DNA of 64,000 nucleotides from Streptosporangium becharense (GTDB lineage Bacteria > Actinomycetota > Actinomycetes > Streptosporangiales > Streptosporangiaceae): assembly GCF_014204985.1 (NCBI RefSeq), contig NZ_JACHMP010000001.1, forward strand, positions 186,001 through 250,000, written 5' to 3'. The stretch's first letter is position 1. Each line of letters starts with the position of its first letter. Position numbers and translations under genes: made by a program. Below the pieces are notes generated by a model, which saw nothing but the letters and a program-made list of their open reading frames with translations, was not told the origin of the DNA and ran no database searches. Shown here piece after piece: positions 63,251-64,000 of the stretch.

Positions 63251-64000
63251 CTCGTCCAAGGGCACGCCGCCGAGCCGTACGCGGCCCGCGGTGGGCGGGC
63301 GCAGGCCGGCCAGCAGCAGCGACAGGGTGGACTTGCCGATGCCGCTGGGACCCGCGACGACGAGATGTTCGCCGGGTTCGACGGTGAAGGTCAGATCGTG
63401 CACGACCGGTACGGCCCCGGCGTCGTAGGCGAAGCCGAGACCTTCGGCCTGGAGACGGTAACCGGTGGGGGTGACGATGGCAGGCCTGGTCGGTGAGGTG
63501 ACGGCGGGGGTGGTCGTCGTCTCGGAGAGCCTGCGCAGGGTGACCGCGAGTGCCACGCCCCAGCCGCCGGCGACACCGGTGAGCGCGCGCATGGCGGGCT
63601 CAAGTCCGGTCGCCAGATAGGTCATCGCGCCCACGACCTCGCCGGCGGTCAACCGGCCGTCCTGGACCAGTGAGCGCGCGGTGAGCAGCAACATCAGTAA
63701 CGGGAGATGCGCGCCGAGCGCGACGACGAGGCGGCGGCCGGTCCCGGCGCGGGCCAGGGCTGTGGTCGCGGCCGACTGGGCGGCGACGGCCTCACGTACG
63801 GTGGCGTGGGCCTGGTGGTGCGCGCCGCAGGCGGCGACGTCACGCGTACCGGCCAGGATCGGGGTGACCCGGGCCGTGAGCGTCTCAGCCGTCAGGACCA
63901 ACGCGCGCTGGCGGGTGACCAGGGCGCGCAACAACCGCACGAACACCAGCAGCGCCACCACCACGGGAACGGCGACGATGGCGGCGGCCACCGGGGACAG
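63119..64000 (-). pseudogene. ABC transporter (TMD-NBD) truncated at its 3' end, runs off right edge
   Basis: The frame enters from beyond base 64000 and shows the end of a membrane domain and the start of an ATPase: LQAEGLGFAYDAGAVPV, GPSGIGKST (Walker A), and GRVRLGGVPLDEL. After ~63248 the sequence (MVRTPPRRAN...) is no longer ABC-like. The Q-loop, LSGGQ signature and Walker B are missing. The ATPase is therefore broken at the same point where the kinase remnant begins on the other strand. Confidence 0.8.

Overview
The window is very GC-rich DNA with strongly G/C-ending codons, many ATGA and GTGA stop/start overlaps, and MbtH, F420-type, LuxR and TetR genes. This points to a filamentous actinomycete. 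A Streptosporangiaceae-like host is possible, but that is a guess from gene style and not a demonstrated assignment.

Positions 1 to about 45.0 kb hold a lipopeptide-type nonribosomal peptide (NRPS) gene cluster that continues past the left edge. The layout is several divergent operons. A plus operon (1687-9437) encodes a fatty-acyl-AMP-ligase starter NRPS and a stand-alone adenylation (A) protein. A long minus operon (22354 down to 9431) encodes an A-T-TE protein, a SyrB2-like non-heme iron halogenase, an Asp/Asn-hydroxylase-like oxygenase, a heme-oxygenase-like di-iron protein, a membrane desaturase, a PhzF-like protein, MbtH, a thioesterase-like protein with a cysteine nucleophile, an NRPS with no working A domain, an SRPBCC protein and a VioC-like arginine hydroxylase. 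A plus operon (22475-28170) encodes an A-T didomain, an MppP-like PLP arginine oxidase, a P450 and an IlvE-like aminotransferase. A minus NRPS (32773-28145) is C-A-T-E with a damaged E domain. A plus operon (32944-38875) encodes a Val-type A-T didomain, a P450, a second Cys-type thioesterase-like protein, a Ser-type TEII and an MFS exporter. Then come a LuxR regulator, a VioD-like capreomycidine synthase, a metallophosphoesterase, a convergent penicillin-acylase-family hydrolase and a 2OG oxygenase.

The main point of interest is how the assembly line is broken up. At least three carrier domains have no A domain in cis. Two A-T didomains and one bare A protein lie alongside, and two paralogous alpha/beta hydrolases carry GHC instead of GHS. 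In syringomycin (SyrB1/SyrB2/SyrC) and coronamic acid (CmaE), Cys-nucleophile hydrolases shuttle aminoacyl groups between carrier proteins after in-trans oxidation or chlorination. I infer a similar multi-shuttle in-trans loading system here. Homologues from both Arg-derived guanidine pathways (VioC/VioD capreomycidine and MppP enduracididine-type) suggest one or more cyclic or hydroxylated arginine residues, and two A domains have acidic pockets that fit such residues. A lipid starter plus a membrane-anchored penicillin-acylase relative suggests that an acyl group is put on and later removed, as in pyoverdine.

From about 45.1 kb to the right edge the genes look like ordinary chromosomal or accessory genes: GNAT, aminotransferase, DinB-like, a deazaflavin-type reductase, two TetR units with clear palindromic operators, an esterase, a heterodimeric ABC exporter, DUF899, a secreted protein, a P450 with a regulator, hemerythrin and SDR. 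This part also has an eight-unit 16-bp tandem repeat (45743-45870) and several broken genes: a ferredoxin stub, a frameshifted histidine-kinase remnant and an ABC transporter cut off at a recombination-like junction near 63250.
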